Both the position numbers and the translations under genes were made by a program. Below, one piece after another: positions 21,955 through 25,378 of a stretch of DNA of 25,378 nt. The notes under the pieces were generated by a model. The model was not told the DNA's origin, searched no databases, and saw nothing but the letters and a program-made list of their open reading frames with translations. Location of the stretch: NCBI GenBank assembly GCA_947177085.1, contig CAMWTD010000005.1, forward strand, positions 1-25,378, read 5' to 3'. Each line of letters begins with the position of its first letter. Within the stretch, counting starts at the first letter, position 1. The DNA comes from an uncultured Desulfovibrio sp. (lineage in GTDB: Bacteria; Desulfobacterota; Desulfovibrionia; Desulfovibrionales; Desulfovibrionaceae).

Positions 21955-21977
21955 GGCCCTTGCAAGCGAGGTTGCGT

Positions 21978-22394
21978 ATGTTCTCCGCCCTGCTTTTCAT
22001 TTTCTTCTGCTTTTTCGGCATCCTGGCGGCGCTTTTCTATCTGCTGAAGCGGCAGGAGCAGGCCTGGCAGCTCCTGCGCGACGAACACGCCCAGCTCCGC
22101 GTGCTCCTGCGCGCGCTGGAATCACGCCTCGAATACCTGGCGGCCGTGTGCCTGGACCCGGAACAGGCCCGCCGCGCAGAAGCCCGCGCCGCAACGGCTG
22201 CCGGGGACGACAAGCCCGGGGCCTCCTCCGCGCCGGTTTCCGCCGGGCCGGCCGGGGCCTCCGGCACGGACCCGCTCCTGCGCCTGAGCTTTGAGGAGCC
22301 GGAAGGGCCCCGCGCCCCCGCCGGCCGGGAGGCCGGGCATGACCCGGCGCTGGAGCTGCGCTTCGCCCCCGGCGAGGAGGACGCCCGCCGCTGA
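21978..22394 (+). CDS. Small membrane-anchored coiled-coil protein, unknown function
   Basis: I do not recognise a family. The 138-residue product starts with one membrane helix (about 3-23, MFSALLFIFFCFFGILAALFY), then a heptad-like helical region (about 24-57, KRQEQAWQLLRDEHAQLRVL...), then an Ala/Pro/Gly-rich disordered tail with two similar short motifs, PLLRLSFEEPEG and PALELRFAPGEE. The layout suits a membrane scaffold or division-associated protein, but that is a guess. The ATG at 21978 has GAGG seven bases upstream; a TTG at 21960 would extend it by six codons. It converges on the glycosyltransferase gene with a 7-base gap. Confidence 0.75.
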   Translation: MFSALLFIFFCFFGILAALFYLLKRQEQAWQLLRDEHAQLRVLLRALESRLEYLAAVCLDPEQARRAEARAATAAGDDKPGASSAPVSAGPAGASGTDPLLRLSFEEPEGPRAPAGREAGHDPALELRFAPGEEDARR

Positions 22395-22401
22395 TGCCGC
22401 T

Positions 22402-23436
22402 TCAGGGCTTTCCGGGTTGGCCGGCCCCCCCGCCGAATTGTCCTCGCGCGGCCGCAAGGTACGCCTCCTTGAGCTCCTCCTGCGGCACTTCCTGCGCCCA
22501 GAGCAAATAGGGCACGCTCAGGCAGTCGCGGCGCACGGCCCCCGCACGCTTACGCCGGGCCGCCGCCAGTTCCTCCGCGCCCTGCATCCAGAGGTCGCAG
22601 AGCTTGTCCGTAAAGGCCTGAGCCCGGTGACGGGCGCGGTGTTTGGCGTTCACCTCGGCCAGGGCCGTCTCGCCGATATAGCTGACGAGGTCGGGCCGCT
22701 CCAGCAGGAAGCGGATGCGGTAGAGCGCGTCTCCGGCGTCGTCAGGCGCATAGCCCACGAGGTGCTCGCCATCCACAAAGAGCTTCTCAAGGCCGTGCCC
22801 CACGCGCGGCGTCACGAGGCAGCCGCCGCAGCCCATGGCCTCGAACACCCGGAAATTCAGGTCCCCGCGCTCGCACTGGTTGAGCAGCACCCGCCCGCGC
22901 GGAAAGAGCGCGCGGTAGTCCCCGCGCGTGACATGCAGCCCGGGGAGGGCCTTCCCCACCTCCGCGAGAAAAGCGGCGCGCCGCGGCATGGTCTCGGGGT
23001 CCACATTGCCCACGAAGAGGCAGTCCCACTCCTTGGCGAGTTCCGGGCGCGGCTGGTCCTGCTCCCAGGCGAAGGGCGGCGACCACCAGATGCGCCCGGG
23101 CTCGAGGTAAGGCCCGGCGAAGCGCTCCAGATGGTCCTCCAATGAGACCAGGCAGGCGTCGAAAGCCTGCGCGTAGAGCGGCTCCCACGAGTGGATGTGC
23201 GAATCCACGCCGTAGAACACCGTGAGACAGGGAAAGTCCTCCACGCCGAGCACAAAGGGCGCGCGGCTCTTGTCCGCCACCACGACCACGTCGGGCACGA
23301 AGCCCGCCACGCGCACGAGGTCGTCCCAGCCGTAGACCCGGGGCTCCTCAAAATTGTGGAAGGCCACCTCCTGCCAGCCGCAATCCTTGAGGGAGGCGGA
23401 AAAAAACGGGCTGCCGATCCAGAGAAGTCGCTGCAT
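22402..23436 (-). CDS. Glycosyltransferase, CgeB/GT1-like
   Basis: This is probably a cytoplasmic GT-B fold sugar transferase. In the 344-residue product the N-terminal half shows alternating strand/helix (VPDVVVVADK, CLTVFYGVDSHIHSW, DACLVSLEDHLERF). The C-terminal half holds the nucleotide-sugar binding signature LNFRVFEAMGCGGCLVTPRVGHGLEKLFVDGEHLVGY (E199 and E217), followed by a helical region typical of CgeB-like proteins. The donor and acceptor are unknown; a surface polysaccharide or glycolipid role is plausible. The start is the ATG at 23436 with only a weak Shine-Dalgarno. It is divergent from the AsmA-family gene. Confidence 0.85.
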   Translation of the reverse strand: MQRLLWIGSPFFSASLKDCGWQEVAFHNFEEPRVYGWDDLVRVAGFVPDVVVVADKSRAPFVLGVEDFPCLTVFYGVDSHIHSWEPLYAQAFDACLVSLEDHLERFAGPYLEPGRIWWSPPFAWEQDQPRPELAKEWDCLFVGNVDPETMPRRAAFLAEVGKALPGLHVTRGDYRALFPRGRVLLNQCERGDLNFRVFEAMGCGGCLVTPRVGHGLEKLFVDGEHLVGYAPDDAGDALYRIRFLLERPDLVSYIGETALAEVNAKHRARHRAQAFTDKLCDLWMQGAEELAAARRKRAGAVRRDCLSVPYLLWAQEVPQEELKEAYLAAARGQFGGGAGQPGKP

Positions 23437-23467
23437 GAGTCTGCGCCCCCGGCCCGCGCCGACGCGG

Positions 23468-23496
23468 TTGCCAATGTGGACAAGATTGCATACTAT
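23468..23496 (+). promoter_or_regulatory. Promoter for the AsmA-family gene
   Basis: TTGCCA (23468-23473) and TACTAT (23491-23496) are separated by 17 bases in a distinct A/T-rich patch. The -35 matches five of six positions and the -10 four. The leader to the ATG at 23578 would be about 75 nt. Confidence 0.55.
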
Positions 23497-23501
23497 TTTT
23501 A

Positions 23502-23530
23502 AGGATACTGTTCATGGTTGACGGCGTCAA
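23502..23530 (-). promoter_or_regulatory. Promoter candidate for the glycosyltransferase gene
   Basis: On the minus strand TTGACG (23530-23525) and TATCCT (23507-23502) are separated by 17 bases. The -35 lies in an 8-base tandem duplication (GGCGTCAA at 23523-23530 and 23531-23538), giving two TTGACG copies eight bases apart. A TTGAC/GTCAA inverted repeat (23518-23530) overlaps it. Confidence 0.4.
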
Positions 23531-23538
23531 GGCGTCAA
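23523..23538. repeat. 8-base tandem repeat GGCGTCAA x2
   Basis: Two perfect adjacent copies of GGCGTCAA lie in the divergent promoter region. Each contains a TTGACG hexamer on the minus strand. The function is unknown and chance is possible. Confidence 0.5.
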
Positions 23539-23577
23539 GCCCGCAGGGCGCGCCGCGCCGCATATCGCAGGAACGCC

Positions 23578-25378
23578 ATGCGTCGCCCCTTGCGCCTTTT
23601 TTTTCGCGTCCTGGTTGTGGCGCTGCTCGTGCTGGCCGCCCTCATGGGCGTGGCCTACTGGTTTCTCCAGCGCGACCCCGGGGGCCTCGTCAACCGCTAT
23701 CTGGGCGAGGCTGCGCGCGGGCACGGGCTCGCCTTCAGCATGGGCGCGGTGGACGTGGGCCTTTTGCCCTCGCCCGCCCTTTCCGTGAGCAATGTGCGCA
23801 TTGAAGGCGACGGTCTCGCGCTGTCCGCCGCCTTCCTCACCGTGCGCCCCGACCTGTTCGCCCTGCTCAGGGGGCGTTTCTCCCCGTGGAGCCTCACCCT
23901 CGTGCGCCCACGCCTGGCGGCGCGCCTTGACGGGCCCCTGAGCCCTCCCGGCGCAGTGGCGGAGCGGCTGCGCGCCCTGCTGGACAAGCCGCGCGGAGGC
24001 CCGGAGGCCGTTCCGCTGGCCTTTCTGGAGGGGAGCTGCCGCCTCGAGATCACGCAGGGCGAGTGCCGCCTTACGGGCGCGGACGGCGCGAGCCTCGCCC
24101 TGCGCGGGCTTCAGTGCCGCCTTAAGGCGGCCCCGCCCGGGGACGTGGAAGGTTCGCTCCAGTTCGCAAGCCTGCGCTATGCCACAAAGGATGCCACGCT
24201 CGCGAGCCTTGAGCGCTTCAGCCTCAAGGGCGAGAGCGACCTTGCCCGGCCGCTTGGCGCGACGCCCGGCCTCACCCTGGCGGCGACGCTCCACGCGCGG
24301 GACTGGCCCGGGCCCTTGCGGCTCTCCCTTGGCTTCCAGGGCCAGCCCGGCGGCTGGAACGGGAACTTCGCGCTCGCTTCCGACCTCGGGCTCGGCGGCC
24401 ATACCGGCGAGGTCGTGCCGCTCAGCGTGGATGGCACGGCGGCCATGGCCCACGGCGGCCGCGACATCCAGTTGCGCGCCGTCAACTTCGCCCTCGGGCC
24501 GGACAGCGGCCGCCTCGACGGCAACCTGCGCCTGCCCGACGCCTCGCGCGGCCCGGAACTCGCCGGGAGCCTGCTCCTCCACCGCGCAAGCCTCACCCAA
24601 TGGCTCGGCTTCGCGCGCAACCTGGCCCCCGGGCTGCAACTGGCCCTCGACAATATCACCGAGGCGAGCGTTGATTTTCGCCTTGACCACAAGGGGCTCA
24701 CGGCACAGCGCATTTCAGCGGTGTGCGCGGGCTCGCGCTTTACGGGCAGCGGCGGCGTGCCCTCCTGGGCGGCCCCGGAAGTGGTGTTGGACCTCCGCGC
24801 CGAAAAAGTGAACCTGGGCCTGGCCCTCCCCGAGGCCGTGGCCAAGCCGCCCGAGAGCGTGCACTATCCCCACCCCACGCTCACGCCCATGCCCGGCGAG
24901 CCGCTCCAGCCTGGCGAGACCGGCATCAACTACGACATCCGCCTCGCCGCGGACACGGTGCGCTACGGCCCCGTGACGCTCACGGGGGCGAAAACGCGCA
25001 TCTATCCGGGAAAACTGGACAAGAACGGCCTTGAGGACGTGCTTATCGACGCCGAGGCGGCCTTCTACGGCGGCACGTTCCGCGGCCAGTGCATTCTCGG
25101 CGGAAGCAAGGCGCTGCCCTATGCCATCACGGCCCAGGCGCGGGGCGTCAACGGCGCGCCGCTGGCCAGGGCCATGCCCGTGCTGCCCTTTGCGAGCGGG
25201 CGCTTCCGCGCGGATATTTCCGTGCAAAGCCAGGGCCGCGCGCTCGACATGTTCCTCTCGCACCTGCGCGGCAAGCTCAACGTGCGCGGCGAGCAGGGGG
25301 CGCTCGCCGGGGGACTTGCGGGGGGGAAGCTCGCCTTCAGCCGCATGGACGCGGATATCGCCCTGCGCTCCGGCGTGT
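23578..25378 (+). CDS. AsmA-family outer-membrane biogenesis protein (C-terminus cut by window edge)
   Basis: AsmA-like proteins are anchored in the inner membrane and extend into the periplasm as long beta-grooves thought to carry phospholipids to the outer membrane. The visible 600 residues start MRRPLRLFFRVLVVALL (one membrane helix, about 8-30), followed by the AsmA-type N-terminal segment (RDPGGLVNRYLGEAARGHGLAFSMGAVDVGLLPSPALSVSNVRIEG). Then come repeating beta-strand units with short-turn patterns (SLTLVRPRL, LDGNLRLPD, INYDIRLAADTVRYGPVTLTGAKTRIYPG, FRADISVQSQGRALDMFLSHLRGKLNVRG), the last typical of the AsmA C-terminal domain. The frame is open to the window end. The ATG at 23578 has AGGAA four bases upstream. 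An overlapping short frame from 23514 is a shadow. Confidence 0.9.
   Translation, partial: MRRPLRLFFRVLVVALLVLAALMGVAYWFLQRDPGGLVNRYLGEAARGHGLAFSMGAVDVGLLPSPALSVSNVRIEGDGLALSAAFLTVRPDLFALLRGRFSPWSLTLVRPRLAARLDGPLSPPGAVAERLRALLDKPRGGPEAVPLAFLEGSCRLEITQGECRLTGADGASLALRGLQCRLKAAPPGDVEGSLQFASLRYATKDATLASLERFSLKGESDLARPLGATPGLTLAATLHARDWPGPLRLSLGFQGQPGGWNGNFALASDLGLGGHTGEVVPLSVDGTAAMAHGGRDIQLRAVNFALGPDSGRLDGNLRLPDASRGPELAGSLLLHRASLTQWLGFARNLAPGLQLALDNITEASVDFRLDHKGLTAQRISAVCAGSRFTGSGGVPSWAAPEVVLDLRAEKVNLGLALPEAVAKPPESVHYPHPTLTPMPGEPLQPGETGINYDIRLAADTVRYGPVTLTGAKTRIYPGKLDKNGLEDVLIDAEAAFYGGTFRGQCILGGSKALPYAITAQARGVNGAPLARAMPVLPFASGRFRADISVQSQGRALDMFLSHLRGKLNVRGEQGALAGGLAGGKLAFSRMDADIALRSGV

Noticed and set aside
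19189..22047. 952-codon plus-strand frame opposite cheV and the radical SAM gene
   Set aside because: Both minus-strand genes have clear domains and ribosome-binding sites; the plus frame has neither.
23514..23804. Short plus-strand frame beginning MVDGVKASS
   Set aside because: It overlaps the AsmA-family gene in another frame, has no ribosome-binding site and shows a basic Arg/Pro-rich shadow composition.

Overview
This is about 25 kb of high-GC bacterial chromosome. The gene set and protein style suggest a sulfate-reducing Desulfovibrionaceae-like organism (Desulfobacterota). This is an inference from remembered protein style (SecY N-terminus, a UbiA-type prenyltransferase next to darP, CheV, an unassigned radical SAM protein), not from a database search. 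I see no mobile element, CRISPR array, tRNA or rRNA.

Left half (1-10010, minus strand): a nearly complete S10-spc ribosomal protein operon, read right to left: rpsJ, rplC, rplD, rplW, rplB, rpsS, rplV, rpsC, rplP, rpmC, rpsQ, rplN, rplX, rplE, rpsN (zinc type), rpsH, rplF, rplR, rpsE, rpmD, rplO, then the first 77 codons of secY at the window edge. Gaps are mostly 1-12 bases and several stops overlap the next start. Two gaps stand out. The 193-base rplO-secY gap holds a 19-bp interrupted hairpin. The 550 bases upstream of rpsJ appear to be a long leader: a promoter with an A/T-rich upstream element next to the ftsY stop, several stem-loops, and an attenuator-like hairpin with a T7 tract 19 bases before the rpsJ start.

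Middle (10011-15087): ftsY (SRP receptor) is translationally coupled to a two-TM sensor-like protein whose C-terminus resembles an HPt domain but has Arg where the phosphorylated His should be. Then come queF (queuosine synthesis), a divergent UbiA-family prenyltransferase (probably menaquinone synthesis), darP (50S assembly factor) and a convergent DUF805 membrane protein that shares a CTAG stop palindrome with darP.

Right half (15268-25378): a 1035-aa protein that joins a MrfA/YprA-type helicase to a DnaQ-like DEDD exonuclease, apparently a one-chain version of the two-gene mitomycin repair pair of Bacillus. It is followed by a hexapeptide-repeat acyltransferase, cheV with an intrinsic terminator, an unassigned radical SAM protein, a small membrane-anchored coiled-coil protein, a glycosyltransferase and the N-terminal 600 residues of an AsmA-family protein.

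The least explained sequence is the 254-base divergent gap at 21724-21977. It contains a chain of five adjacent stem-loops, a 15-base direct repeat and two opposed promoter candidates sharing one TATATA. The other candidates for follow-up are the rpsJ leader, the helicase-exonuclease fusion and the degenerate HPt protein coupled to ftsY.
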